A program made the translations under genes and the position numbers. DNA of 64,000 bases from CF-46 sp963760735 (lineage in GTDB: Bacteria; Chloroflexota; Limnocylindria; Limnocylindrales; CSP1-4): the NCBI GenBank assembly GCA_963760735.1, contig CAVXEB010000004.1, forward strand, positions 868,001 through 932,000. The letters run 5' to 3'. The first letter of the stretch is position 1. Every line of letters starts with the position of its first letter. The notes under the pieces were generated by a model. The model searched no databases. It was not told the DNA's origin and worked only from the letters and a program-made list of their open reading frames with translations. This document shows positions 35,172-44,201 of this stretch, piece after piece.

Positions 35172-36533
35172 ATGATCGGGTTCGGGATCGAGTTCAGCTT
35201 CGGAACGGCACCGCACCGACGGGGCCGCTCCGCGTCATTGGTGACGGCGGTCGCGGCCGCCATGCTGGTCGGCGGCTGTGTCTCGTCGCAGGCATCGTCA
35301 CCATCGCCGAGCGCGCCGGCGCCGTCGCCCAGCACGCCGGCGGCCGCGCCGACTGCGACGCCGACCACAACGCCAGTCGCGACACCGACGCCTGCCTCGA
35401 CGGCGAGCGCATCGCCCGCGATCGGCCTGGCGCCTGCCGGTCGCTGGACGGCGATCCAGTGGGTCGACGGCGGCCACGGGATGCCCGCGCTGACGACGGC
35501 GCCGAGCGAGGCGTACCAGCTCGGTCTCTACGGCTGGAGCGGTGGCTACGTGGCGTTCGGGGCGGACGGCGGTGCGAACTCGGGCACGAACAAGAAGCCG
35601 ACCCTTGTCTCGACCTCGTCCGCGGACGGCGTGCACTGGACGGCGGCGAAGGCGATCAACCTCGGTGCCGCTCCAGATCAGATCACGATCGAGCAGGTGG
35701 CCGAGGGTCCGGCGGGCCTCGTCGCGGTCGGGCGCTACCCGGCCGAGACGTGCGGCGGTCCACCCGTCATCGCCGGACTGTGGCAGTCGACCGACGGCGA
35801 AGCCTGGAGGCCGCTCGCGATGTCGAGGGACATGTCGAAGGGCCACGTCGAGACGCTCGATGGCGGCTCGGCCGGCTACATCGCGACCGGCAAGCTGAGC
35901 GATGGGAAGACATCGGGCATCTGGCTGACGACGGACGCGGCGACGTGGCGATCCCTGCCGCTGCCGAAGCCGCCGAGCGGGAAGCTCGTGGTCAACGATG
36001 CGACGAGCTTCGACGGCGGTCTCGTCGTCGGCGGCGCGGTCGTCGGACCGGAGGGCTGCGGTGGTGCGTCGTCGATCCATCCGGCGGTGTGGTCGTCCGC
36101 CGACGGGACGTCGTGGACGCGCCAGACGCTGCCCGGCGCATCGACGGCCGCGAATGCGTCGCTCTCGGTCCGCCGGGTCAACGACCACGAGGTCGTCGCG
36201 ATCGACTCGACCGGCGAAACGCCCAGGGCGTGGGTGTCGTCCGACGGCCGGACATGGACGGCGATCCCCACGCCGACCGACGAAGCGCTCTACGGGGCGA
36301 TCTCGGACGGCCGGCACTCCGTGTCGGTCATGGCTCCGGACTCCGACCAGGGCCCGTTGACCTTCAAGTCGGTCGGGGATCAGCTCGACGTGGCGCCCAT
36401 GTCCCAGTCTGGCGACGGTCCGACGGTCACCCCGGACTCGGTCTCGATCATCACGGCGGTCGGCCCGACCGGCCTGGTCGTCACCGCGGTGGACGGGTCC
36501 CACCTCTGGCTGGGCGTGCCGAGCGGGTCGTAG
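35172..36533 (+). CDS. BNR/sialidase-like repeat lipoprotein
   Basis: 453 aa. A lipobox VGGC (Cys36) is followed by a Ser/Pro/Thr/Ala linker (37-80) and a beta-propeller-like region. Repeated Asp-box-like units are visible: STSSADGVHWTAAK, WQSTDGEAWRPL, WLTTDAATWRSL, WSSADGTSWTRQ and VSSDGRTWTAI. The units suggest a five- to six-bladed propeller exposed on the surface. Catalytic sialidase residues were not recognised, so ligand binding is as likely as hydrolysis. The 3' end overlaps the convergent DUF2236 gene by 53 bp. Confidence 0.8.
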   Translation: MIGFGIEFSFGTAPHRRGRSASLVTAVAAAMLVGGCVSSQASSPSPSAPAPSPSTPAAAPTATPTTTPVATPTPASTASASPAIGLAPAGRWTAIQWVDGGHGMPALTTAPSEAYQLGLYGWSGGYVAFGADGGANSGTNKKPTLVSTSSADGVHWTAAKAINLGAAPDQITIEQVAEGPAGLVAVGRYPAETCGGPPVIAGLWQSTDGEAWRPLAMSRDMSKGHVETLDGGSAGYIATGKLSDGKTSGIWLTTDAATWRSLPLPKPPSGKLVVNDATSFDGGLVVGGAVVGPEGCGGASSIHPAVWSSADGTSWTRQTLPGASTAANASLSVRRVNDHEVVAIDSTGETPRAWVSSDGRTWTAIPTPTDEALYGAISDGRHSVSVMAPDSDQGPLTFKSVGDQLDVAPMSQSGDGPTVTPDSVSIITAVGPTGLVVTAVDGSHLWLGVPSGS

Positions 36534-37368
36534 CCAGCGCCGCGACGCGACGGTCCGCGGCGAGGGCCTGGGGCATCTGGCGGAAGGCGCCCGGGAGCAC
36601 CGGGCGCCAGCCGCGCCAGCCGGCGACGAGCCACGCCGACACGGCCCGCTCGAGCGGGCCCCAGCGCAGGCCGTAGGCGTCGCGGATCGACGCGGGCAGG
36701 AGCCCGACCGAGGGCCAGAGGGTCCACGCGTAGGTCGCCGGCGGAAGACCGGCGAGGGCCGGGATCACCGGTCCGAGCGGCGGGTGAAGCACGGCATGGG
36801 CGAGGTCGCGCGCCGTCGGGCCGACGCGGACCGGGCCGTCGGCCGCCAGCGCGCCCGCGACGTACGCCTCGAACGCCGCGAGGTCGTCCGGCAGGAGCGA
36901 GGACGGGATCCCGAACGCGCGACCGATCGGCAGGGTCTCCAGGTAGTAGCGGGCGCGCCGGTCGCGGGACAGGGGCTCGAGCCAGGCGTCGGCGACGACG
37001 ATCGTCGACTCGACGAGCGTCGCGTGGACCCACAGGGACAGCTCGGGATCGCGGGCCTGGTAGGTCGGGCCGGTGATCGTCCGGTGGAGCCCGTTCAGGC
37101 GGCGGATCTCCGACCGCGCCGCCGTCGACGTCCCGTAGACGATCCGGAGGTAGCTCCGGAGCGTGCCCTGGAGGCGCGCCCACGGGTCGGACCGGAAGTC
37201 GCTGTGGTCCGCGACGCCCGCCGCCACCGACGGATGGGCGAGCTGGAGCAGCAGCGCCCGCGGTCCCGCACCGAGGAGGAGCATCGCCTCGCGGTTCAGG
37301 GCCCACGCCTCGGAGCCCGGCCCGTAGAGGCCGAGGGCGTCGTCGGGGTCGCCGATCCGGGCGTCGGT
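36481..37368 (-). CDS. DUF2236 / MpaB-family oxygenase-like protein
   Basis: About 295 aa from GTG 37368, 22 bp after the bioY stop; a GTG at 37446 would add 26 residues and overlap bioY. The domain begins GLYGPGSEAWALNREAMLLLGAGPRALLLQLAHPSVA. The His of QLAHP and a later H-rich segment (VLHPPLGP) are candidate haem ligands in this family, which includes the rubber oxygenase Lcp and MpaB. The substrate is unknown. Its 3' end overlaps the BNR gene on the opposite strand. Confidence 0.82.
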   Translation of the reverse strand, partial: TDARIGDPDDALGLYGPGSEAWALNREAMLLLGAGPRALLLQLAHPSVAAGVADHSDFRSDPWARLQGTLRSYLRIVYGTSTAARSEIRRLNGLHRTITGPTYQARDPELSLWVHATLVESTIVVADAWLEPLSRDRRARYYLETLPIGRAFGIPSSLLPDDLAAFEAYVAGALAADGPVRVGPTARDLAHAVLHPPLGPVIPALAGLPPATYAWTLWPSVGLLPASIRDAYGLRWGPLERAVSAWLVAGWRGWRPVLPGAFRQMPQALAADRRVAALATTRSARPARGGTRPPR

Positions 37369-37390
37369 CACGAACGGTGGCCGGGCCGCG

Positions 37391-38035
37391 TCAGTCCTCG
37401 CTGGGGCGACGACCGACGAGCCACCACGCGGCCGGGAAGGCGGCACCGGCGAGCAGCAGCTTCAGGATGTCGCCGACGATGAACGGGGTCACGCCCAGCT
37501 TGATGCCCTGCGCGAGATCGACGTTGAGCACTGCCATCAGCCACGGCACGCCCACGAGGTAGATCACGACGTTGCCGATCGCCATCGCGCCGAGCGCACC
37601 GACCAGCCGGCGATCCCAGCCCAGCTCGGCGAGCCGGCCGACGACGGCGCCGGCGAGGATGAATCCGATCAAGTAGCCGCCCGTGACCCCAAGGACGACA
37701 TCGATGCCGCCCTTGCCCTCGGCGTAGAACGGGACGCCGACGATCCCGATCAGCACATACAGCGCGATGCTCGCGACGCCGCGCCGGGAGCCGAGCGCAC
37801 CGCCGACCAGGAGCACGCCGAAGGTCTGACCGGTCACCGGCACCGGGCTGTTTGGCAGCACGAAATAGACCAGCGAGCAGAGGTAGACGATGAGGGCGCC
37901 GAGCACGACCAACGCGAGGTCGCGCAGCCGGGAGCTGATCCGCTCACCGAGCGCACTCGGGACGAGGAAGTCGGCGATGGTCAGCCCGCGCTGCTCGGCT
38001 GGCAGCCGGTTCAGACGCGGTACGGCGATCGTCAT
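37391..38035 (-). CDS. bioY: BioY biotin transporter (ECF S component)
   Basis: 214 aa with about six membrane helices. The core SPVPVTGQTFGVLLVGGALG and the GGYLIGFILAG segment are diagnostic for BioY. ATG 38035 is chosen because GGAGGG lies 12 bases upstream; the ATG at 38047 would abut it. No EcfA/EcfT genes are adjacent, so it either works alone or uses a shared energising module. Upstream (38036-38120) a 7-bp stem (38072-38078, 38096-38102) might end the permease transcript. No BirA box was recognised. Confidence 0.93.
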   Translation of the reverse strand: MTIAVPRLNRLPAEQRGLTIADFLVPSALGERISSRLRDLALVVLGALIVYLCSLVYFVLPNSPVPVTGQTFGVLLVGGALGSRRGVASIALYVLIGIVGVPFYAEGKGGIDVVLGVTGGYLIGFILAGAVVGRLAELGWDRRLVGALGAMAIGNVVIYLVGVPWLMAVLNVDLAQGIKLGVTPFIVGDILKLLLAGAAFPAAWWLVGRRPSED

Positions 38036-38120
38036 CGGGTGATGCATCCCTCCGATGCGCGGACCCGGTCCCCCGCCGTCGGCCGGGGTGCCGCTCGGCG
38101 GGCCGAGTCTACCATCGGCA

Positions 38121-40637
38121 CTATTCGTGCTGGACCGCTGCCGAGATCGCCAGGCGGCTCGCCAGCCGGGCCGGATACCACGCGGCGAGCATCGAGACCC
38201 CGACGCCGAGGAGGACCGCCGCGCCGATTGCTAGCCACGGCACGTCGAGGATCGGGGGAGCGCCGCCGGCCAGGCCGATGAGGACCACCGCGGCCAGGAG
38301 CCCGGTCACGATCCCGATCACCGCCCCGACCAGGCCGAGGATGCCGGCCTCGACGACGACGGTCCGCCGGACCTGGTCGCGGGTCATCCCCGCCGCCCGC
38401 AGCACGCCGAGCTCGCGGACCCGTTCGAGGACGCTGACCGTGAGCGTGTTGACGATGCCGAGCCCGGCAACGAGCACGGCGACGATGGCCAGCGCGTCGA
38501 ACAGGCCGAAGACCTGGCCGAGGGCGTCGTCGACGGCCCCGGCCACACGCTCGACCGGCGTCGGCTGGAGGGCCGACTCGCGGGCTAGCTGGTCGACCTC
38601 CGGGCGGGCCGCCGCCTCGGCACCGGGCAGGTAGCGCACCGCGAGGACGTCGGCGCCCGCCACCCCGAAGATGTCCGTCGCATCCGGCCAGCCGATCAGG
38701 GTCGCCTCGCCGACCGAGCCCGGCAGTGACCGGGCGACGACCCCGGCGACCCGCAGGTCGACGACCTTGCCGGCGCCGACCGCGAGCGTCAGCGTCGAGC
38801 CGACGGTGAGCCCGGTCCGATCGGCCACGGTCTGCGGCAGCACCGCCACGCCACCGGTGTCGAGACCGGCCAGCGCCGCGACCCGATCGCCGAGGACGAA
38901 CCGGAGTCGCCCGTCGTCGCGCAGGTCGGACCCGCGCACGGCGGCCGCCTCGAGCCGCACGCCGTCACGGGCCACGTCGAACGATGCCATCGGGCTGACC
39001 TGCCGGACCCCGTCGATCGCCGCGACGTCGCCGATCACGTCCTCATCCAGCGCGATCGGCCGGATCGAGGTCAGGAGCTCGTCGCCCGGGATCACCTCCT
39101 GGAGCCACGCGGACGCGGCCAGCCGAGCGTGGTGTGCCACGGTCCCGACCGCGACGACCATCGCCAGCCCGACCGCGAGCGCCCCGACCGTCAGCGTCGT
39201 CCGGCTCCGGTCGCGGATGATCGCGGCCCGGGCGAGTCGCTCCTCCGGGCGGAAGAGCAGGCGGAACGGCAGCCCGGCGATCCGGCCGAGGCCGACGAGG
39301 ACGAACGGCGCGACGAGCACGGCGCCGAGCAGCACGACGAAGACGAGGGCCGATCGGACGAGGCCCTCCCAGCCGACGTCGCGCGGCCATGCGATCAGGC
39401 CCGCCACGCCGACGGCCGCGAGGACGGCGACGAGCCAGCGCAGCCGCGCCCGGCTCGCGGCAGCGGGCTCGCTCCGGACCCGGAGCGCCTCGACGGGCGG
39501 GATCGAGCCGGCGCGACGGGCGGGCTCGAGTCCGGCCGCGAGCGTCACCCCCAGCCCGATCAGGACGACCAGGGCAATCGAGAGCGGCTGGGGACTGACC
39601 CGCTCGAACGGGATCGAGGCGACCGTCCGGATCTCGAGCGCCATCAGCTCGGCGAGCACGAACCCGATCGCGAGCCCGAGCACGGCGCCAAGGACCCCGA
39701 GCGCGACCGCCTGGGCCAGGACGAAGCCGACGAGCTGGCGGCGGGTCGCGCCGGCGGCCCGCAACAGCCCGAGCTCGCGGATCCGCTCCGTGACGGTCAT
39801 CGACAGGGTGTTGAAGATCAGGAACGCCCCGACGAACAGGGCGACCGCGGCGATCAGGGCCGTCGTCGACCGGAAGTCGACCGTCGAGCTGCGGAGCGAC
39901 GCCCCGATCTGGGCCGGCGACGAGAGGACGTACGGCTGGCCGGTCAGGGCGACGCCGATCGCGTCGGTCACCTCGGCGGGCGTCGCACCTTCGCCGGTGA
40001 CGACGTCGACCCGGCTGATGGTGTCGTCGGCGAACAGCGTCTGCATCGTCGCGAGGGGCAGCACGACCGTCCGTCCGGCGGTCCCGACCAGGGGGCCGTC
40101 GCCGGCGAGGACGCCGACGATCCGGAGCTCCGTCGGGCCGTCCGGACCGAGGAACGTGACCGAGCCGCCGAGCGCGAGGCGATCGCTCGCGACGAGCGTC
40201 TGGGTGACGAGCGCGGTCCGCCCCTCCGGGCCGGACAGCGCCGTCCCGCTCGACAGGGCGAGATCGCGGACCGCCGCCTCGCGGTCGGGCACGATCCCGA
40301 GCACGGTGACCGGGGCCGCGGGCGTGGTCTGGTCGGTCGTCGCGCCGAGGAACGTCTTCTTCTGGAGCGCGGGCGCGGCCGTGACGACACCCGGGGCGCT
40401 CTCGATCGCCGCGAGGCTGTCGCTCGACAACCCGGTCGGACCGAACAATTCGATCCGCAGGTCGGCTCGCCCCACGAGGTCGCGGACGGTCCGGTCGATC
40501 GACGCCGTGATCCCGGCATCGGTCGCGAGCGACGCGAACAGGACGCCGATCCCGAGCGCGACGCCGACGACCGACAGCAGGGTTCGCCCGCGCCGCGCGG
40601 CGAGGCTGCGCAGCGAGAGCGAGATCAAGCCGCGCAC
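38121..40637 (-). CDS. ABC transporter permease, FtsX/MacB type
   Basis: 838 aa with two FtsX-like membrane modules. A signal-anchor helix (about 18-40) precedes a MacB_PCD extracytoplasmic domain (about 45-235). Three helices follow (about 255-385), then two more hydrophobic segments (about 405-460), a second periplasmic-type domain (about 500-690) and the final three helices (about 715-830). This 10-helix architecture suits lipoprotein- or peptide-related export or mechanotransmission rather than import. GTG 40637, 4 bases after the ATPase stop, so the two genes are coupled. Confidence 0.9.
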   Translation of the reverse strand: MRGLISLSLRSLAARRGRTLLSVVGVALGIGVLFASLATDAGITASIDRTVRDLVGRADLRIELFGPTGLSSDSLAAIESAPGVVTAAPALQKKTFLGATTDQTTPAAPVTVLGIVPDREAAVRDLALSSGTALSGPEGRTALVTQTLVASDRLALGGSVTFLGPDGPTELRIVGVLAGDGPLVGTAGRTVVLPLATMQTLFADDTISRVDVVTGEGATPAEVTDAIGVALTGQPYVLSSPAQIGASLRSSTVDFRSTTALIAAVALFVGAFLIFNTLSMTVTERIRELGLLRAAGATRRQLVGFVLAQAVALGVLGAVLGLAIGFVLAELMALEIRTVASIPFERVSPQPLSIALVVLIGLGVTLAAGLEPARRAGSIPPVEALRVRSEPAAASRARLRWLVAVLAAVGVAGLIAWPRDVGWEGLVRSALVFVVLLGAVLVAPFVLVGLGRIAGLPFRLLFRPEERLARAAIIRDRSRTTLTVGALAVGLAMVVAVGTVAHHARLAASAWLQEVIPGDELLTSIRPIALDEDVIGDVAAIDGVRQVSPMASFDVARDGVRLEAAAVRGSDLRDDGRLRFVLGDRVAALAGLDTGGVAVLPQTVADRTGLTVGSTLTLAVGAGKVVDLRVAGVVARSLPGSVGEATLIGWPDATDIFGVAGADVLAVRYLPGAEAAARPEVDQLARESALQPTPVERVAGAVDDALGQVFGLFDALAIVAVLVAGLGIVNTLTVSVLERVRELGVLRAAGMTRDQVRRTVVVEAGILGLVGAVIGIVTGLLAAVVLIGLAGGAPPILDVPWLAIGAAVLLGVGVSMLAAWYPARLASRLAISAAVQHE

Positions 40638-40641
40638 GGGA

Positions 40642-41394
40642 TCAGAGCCCGAGCTCGGCGAGCCGGCTGACGAGCGGCGCGGTGTCGTGGTCGACGCGCC
40701 GGCCGAGGACGATCTCCTCGCGGATCCGGCCGTCGCTGATCACGAGGACCCGGTCGGCGTAGGCGGCGGCCTTCGAGTCATGCGTGACGAGGACGACCGT
40801 CTGGTGGCGTTCCACGCAGGAGCGCCACAGCGCCTGGAGGATCTCCGTGCCGGTCGTGTAGTCGAGGTTCCCGGTCGGCTCGTCGGCGAACAGGAGTGCC
40901 GGGCGTGTCACGAGCGCCCGGGCGATGGCGACCCGCTGCTGCTCCCCGGCCGACAGCTGGTCGGGCTTGTGGTGCTCCTTCCCCGCGAGATCGACGAGGG
41001 CGATGACGTCGCGGACCCGTTCCGCCAGCTCGCCCTTGCTCGGGTCGGAGCCGGCGATCGTGAACGGCAGCCCGACGTTCTCGGTCACGTCGAGGAGCGG
41101 GATCAGGTTGAAGGACTGGAAGACGAACCCGGTCCGGTCGCGGCGAAGCCTCGTCGCGGCGTCGTCGGTGAGGTGGCTGATCGTCTCGCCCTGGAGGATG
41201 ACCTCGCCCGACGTCGGCTGGTCGAGGCCGCCGAGGAGCTGGAGGAGCGTCGACTTGCCGGAGCCCGACGGGCCCATCAGGGCGACGAACTCGCCCTCGT
41301 CGACGGCGAGCGACACGCCACGCAGCGCGTCCACCGTGGTCGCGCCCAGCCGGTAGCGCTTGGCGAGGTCATGCGCCTCGAGGATCGCGGGCAT
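40642..41394 (-). CDS. ABC transporter ATP-binding protein, LolD/MacB type
   Basis: 250 aa. Walker A GPSGSGKST (about 41-49), Q-loop FVFQSFNLIP, signature LSAGEQQR and Walker B LLFADEPTGNLD are intact. The signature has Ala where most LolD proteins have Gly, a common variant. ATG 41394. It energises the FtsX-type permease encoded downstream; no periplasmic adaptor gene is present, as expected for a monoderm-like envelope. Confidence 0.95.
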   Translation of the reverse strand: MPAILEAHDLAKRYRLGATTVDALRGVSLAVDEGEFVALMGPSGSGKSTLLQLLGGLDQPTSGEVILQGETISHLTDDAATRLRRDRTGFVFQSFNLIPLLDVTENVGLPFTIAGSDPSKGELAERVRDVIALVDLAGKEHHKPDQLSAGEQQRVAIARALVTRPALLFADEPTGNLDYTTGTEILQALWRSCVERHQTVVLVTHDSKAAAYADRVLVISDGRIREEIVLGRRVDHDTAPLVSRLAELGL

Positions 41395-41446
41395 GGGGAT
41401 CGAGTGTAGCCGTGCCGAACGGGCCGCCGTCGGCCCCGGGGATCCG

Positions 41447-42427
41447 TCAGCCGCCGAGGAACGACCCGGTCACGCCCGACACGACCGCCTCGAACAGGCC
41501 GGGCGCCGCGGTCGGGTCGACGACCCGCAGGCTTCCCTCCGAGGTGCCCGGAGCCGCGTCCCGGACCTGGCCCGAGGCGGAGTCGCCGGTCCCGGTCCGG
41601 CCCGTGTCATCCGGGCCGCCGCCGCTCGCGGCCGGATTCGCGGCGTCCGGGTTGGCCGCCTCCGACGGGATCGGGGGCGAGGCGCTCGGCGAGGGCGACG
41701 GGCCGGGCGTCACGGCCGCGACCTTCGGCGCCGGCTTCGGCGTCGGCCTGGGCGTCGGCTTCGGGGTCCGGACCGGCTTCGGCGTCGGGCGCGGCGTGGC
41801 GCGGGGCCGGGCGGTCGGCTTCGGGGTCGGCTTCGGGGTCGCGGACCCGCCGGAGGAGCCACAGCGGTCGGCGAACAGGACGGTCCACATCTTCTTCCCG
41901 TCAGGGCCCTTGTAGGCCCCGATCCCGATCACGTCCCAGGCCTTGCCCAGGATGTTCGCCCGATGGCCGGACGAGTTCATGAACGCGCTCTGGATCTGGG
42001 CCGTGGCGACGTCGTCCGGGTAGGTGTTCCAGCCGATGTTCTCGCCGGCGATCTTGTAGCAGTAGCCCTTCTTGTCGAGGATGCTGAAGACGGTGTGCCC
42101 GTCCGGCGGGATGTTGTGGCTGAAATAGCCGCGGGCGATCATGTCCTTGCTTCGCGCCCGGGCGATCGTGGTCAGCGTCGAGTCGACCCTGAGCGCCTTC
42201 AGGCCCGCCGATGCCCGCGACTGGTTCGTCAGGCTGACGAGCTGCTTCTCCGAGCTCGAGCTGAACGTGTTCGCGCTCCAGGCGAGGGTCGTCCGTGGCA
42301 GGGCGAGCAACCCGATCGACGTGATGGCGAACGCGATCGCGAGCATCGCCACAAGGCGGCGCGGCTCGTGCCGGAGCCGGAACCGGACGTCGGTCCCGCT
42401 GGTGGGTCGGGCTTCGCGGACGATCAT
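41447..42427 (-). CDS. CAP/SCP-domain secreted protein with Pro-rich tail
   Basis: About 326 aa from ATG 42427; ATG 42475 would add 16 residues. A membrane or signal helix (about 27-49 of this form) is followed by a CAP domain (about 60-190). Its motifs are KQLVSLTNQSRASAGL, HTVFSILDKKG, ENIGWN and FMNSSGHRANIL, and the two His residues of the usual CAP pocket are present. The C-terminal 130 residues are a PTPKPTPRP linker and a Ser/Gly-rich tail. Likely extracellular and possibly wall-associated. The linker resembles that of the SH3 protein at 15.4-17.3 kb. Confidence 0.85.
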   Translation of the reverse strand: MIVREARPTSGTDVRFRLRHEPRRLVAMLAIAFAITSIGLLALPRTTLAWSANTFSSSSEKQLVSLTNQSRASAGLKALRVDSTLTTIARARSKDMIARGYFSHNIPPDGHTVFSILDKKGYCYKIAGENIGWNTYPDDVATAQIQSAFMNSSGHRANILGKAWDVIGIGAYKGPDGKKMWTVLFADRCGSSGGSATPKPTPKPTARPRATPRPTPKPVRTPKPTPRPTPKPAPKVAAVTPGPSPSPSASPPIPSEAANPDAANPAASGGGPDDTGRTGTGDSASGQVRDAAPGTSEGSLRVVDPTAAPGLFEAVVSGVTGSFLGG

Positions 42428-42631
42428 CGAGGGCGCGGTCTCGTGCGGTTCGCCGGCTGGGGATCCGGCGTGCATCGACCGTAGACAGGGACATCCGCGG
42501 GGTCCTCCGGGCGATGGTCCCGACGTCCCGGATCACGGGTACCACCGCGTGCACCGCACCGTGCCGGACGTCAGCGGACGACTCGCCGGCACCCTCGACC
42601 ACACCGGACCGCCCACCCGGTCCGCCGCGGA

Positions 42632-43984
42632 TCAGCTGCCGAATTCCGTCGCGAACGCGGCGTAGGTCGGGGCGATCGGGCCCGCCAGGCCCTCGCTCCC
42701 GGCGCCCTCGTCGCCGAGCCCGAAGCGCCTGGCGTCGGGGGTCTTCACGCCATTCCCCGAGAGGATGGCGACGACCTCGTCGCCGTCACGGATCACGCCG
42801 CGCGCGCGGGCCGCCTCGACCGCTCCGACGGTCACCCCGCCGGCGGTCTCGACGAAGATCCCCTGGTCGATGGCCGTCCGGCGGATCGCCGCGGACGTCA
42901 CCGCGTCGGGGACCGATTCGATCGAGCCGCCGGTCCGCCGGGCGAGGTCCAGCGCGTAGCCGCCGTCCGAGGGCGAGCCGATCGACAGCGACTTGACGAT
43001 CGTGTCCGGGTTCCGCACCGGCCGGATCTCGTCGACGCCCTCGGCGAACGCGGTCGCGACGGGCGCGCAACCCTCGGGCTGGGCACCCACGAACCGCACG
43101 TCCTTCGCCTCGACGAGGCCGACGTCCACGAGCTCGTCGAACCCCTTCGCGATCTTCGTGAACATCGAGCCCGACGCGATCGGCCCGACGAGGACGTCCG
43201 GCAGATGCCAGCCGAGCTGCTCGGCGACCTCGAACGCGATCGACTTGCTGCCCTCGGCATAGAACGGGCGGAGGTTGACGTTGACGAAGGCCCAGCCCTC
43301 CTCGTCGGCGATCTCGAGGCTGAGGCGGTTGACGTCGTCGTAGGTTCCGTCGACGCGGACGACCGTCGCGCCGTAGCTCAGCGCGTGCTCGACCTTGGCC
43401 GGCTCGAGGTCCGCCGGGACGAAGACGAACGCCCGCAGCCCGGCCGCCGCCGCGGCGGCGGCCGTCGCACCGGCGAGGTTGCCGGTCGAGGCGCAGGCGA
43501 GCGTGTCGAAGCCGAACTCGACGGCGCGCGCCGTGGCGACGGCGACGACGCGGTCCTTGAAGCTGAGCGTCGGGTTGCGGGTGTCGTCCTTGAGATGCAG
43601 GACGGTTCCGTTCCCGAGCTCCAGGGAGCGCGCCAGGCGGTCGGCCCGGACGAGTGCCGTGGAGCCGACGGCGAGCCCGCGCTCGGGCGCCCGTTCGACG
43701 GGGAGCAGCTCGAGATAGCGCCAGATGCCGGGCGGCCGGGCCGCGATCGCCTCGCGGGTGAGCTTCGCCCGGGCGACGTCGTGGTCGTAGACGATCTCGA
43801 GCGGGCCGAAGCAGGCCGGACAGACGAAGCTGGGGCCGAGGTCCTCGGGGCGGCCGCATGCCCGACAGCGCAGGCCGCGGACGTGGGACCCGAGCGTCGG
43901 GGCGGTCGCGGTCGGAGAACTGGACTGGGCCGGCGTCGCGGGCCGGGGCGGGGTCTCGAGGGTCATGCCGATCGTCGTCTCCAT
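42632..43984 (-). CDS. thrC: Threonine synthase
   Basis: Pyridoxal-phosphate enzyme making threonine from O-phosphohomoserine; 450 aa from ATG 43984, or 444 from ATG 43966, which has GGAG 12 bases upstream. A zinc-ribbon-like N-terminus (Cys40, 43, 55, 58) precedes the fold-type II domain. Lys143 in TLSFKDR binds PLP, and STGNLAGATAA is the phosphate-binding loop region. The gene is directly preceded by a SAM-I riboswitch with a terminator hairpin. That is unusual for a threonine gene and raises the possibility that the enzyme serves or competes with the methionine branch. No hom or thrB is in view. Confidence 0.93.
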   Translation of the reverse strand: METTIGMTLETPPRPATPAQSSSPTATAPTLGSHVRGLRCRACGRPEDLGPSFVCPACFGPLEIVYDHDVARAKLTREAIAARPPGIWRYLELLPVERAPERGLAVGSTALVRADRLARSLELGNGTVLHLKDDTRNPTLSFKDRVVAVATARAVEFGFDTLACASTGNLAGATAAAAAAAGLRAFVFVPADLEPAKVEHALSYGATVVRVDGTYDDVNRLSLEIADEEGWAFVNVNLRPFYAEGSKSIAFEVAEQLGWHLPDVLVGPIASGSMFTKIAKGFDELVDVGLVEAKDVRFVGAQPEGCAPVATAFAEGVDEIRPVRNPDTIVKSLSIGSPSDGGYALDLARRTGGSIESVPDAVTSAAIRRTAIDQGIFVETAGGVTVGAVEAARARGVIRDGDEVVAILSGNGVKTPDARRFGLGDEGAGSEGLAGPIAPTYAAFATEFGS

Positions 43985-44021
43985 CGCGGAGGCCGCTCGA
44001 TCTGCCCGAGAAACCGGAAGA

Positions 44022-44039
44022 CCCTTCCCGGAGGAAGGG
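44022..44039 (-). terminator. Attenuator hairpin of the SAM riboswitch
   Basis: On the minus strand CCCTTCC (complement of 44033-44039) pairs with GGAAGGG (complement of 44022-44028) around a 4-base loop. The downstream bases are only moderately U-rich. The P1 3' strand of the riboswitch contains AAGGG, which can pair with the 5' arm of this hairpin. Antiterminator and terminator are therefore mutually exclusive, as in classic S-box leaders. Confidence 0.7.
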
Positions 44040-44051
44040 CCCAGGGAGGAT

Positions 44052-44159
44052 CCCTTATCTCGCAGGAGGACCTGCCCGGATTTGGCACCGTGCCGGCATC
44101 GCTGCCGGTCGGTTGTCGGGCTTCACAGGGCCGGTCCCTCCACCACTCTTGATAAGAGT
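44052..44159 (-). ncRNA. SAM-I (S-box) riboswitch
   Basis: On the minus strand the leader runs CTCTTATCAAGAG, GGTGGAGGGA, CCGGCCCTGTGAAGCCC, GACAACC, then a CCGGC/GCCGG P3 stem (44093-44108), GGTGCCAAATCC, a GCAGG/CCTGC P4 stem (44062-44075) and GAGATAAGGG closing P1 with the 5' end. These are the conserved core and K-turn elements of the SAM-I family. S-box RNAs normally shut off methionine, cysteine or SAM genes when SAM is high. Here it lies upstream of threonine synthase. Confidence 0.93.
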
Positions 44160-44201
44160 CTTCAGTTGTCCGCCGATCGTAGACCCCCGGGCCGATCGCG
44201 G

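Noticed and set aside
38036..38120. BirA-type operator in front of bioY
   Set aside because: No recognisable biotin-operator palindrome is present; only a GC-rich 7-bp stem, more likely related to the end of the permease transcript.
41730..41850. Second repeat array in the CAP-protein gene
   Set aside because: This is also in-frame Pro-Thr-Lys/Arg linker coding sequence and not a non-coding repeat.
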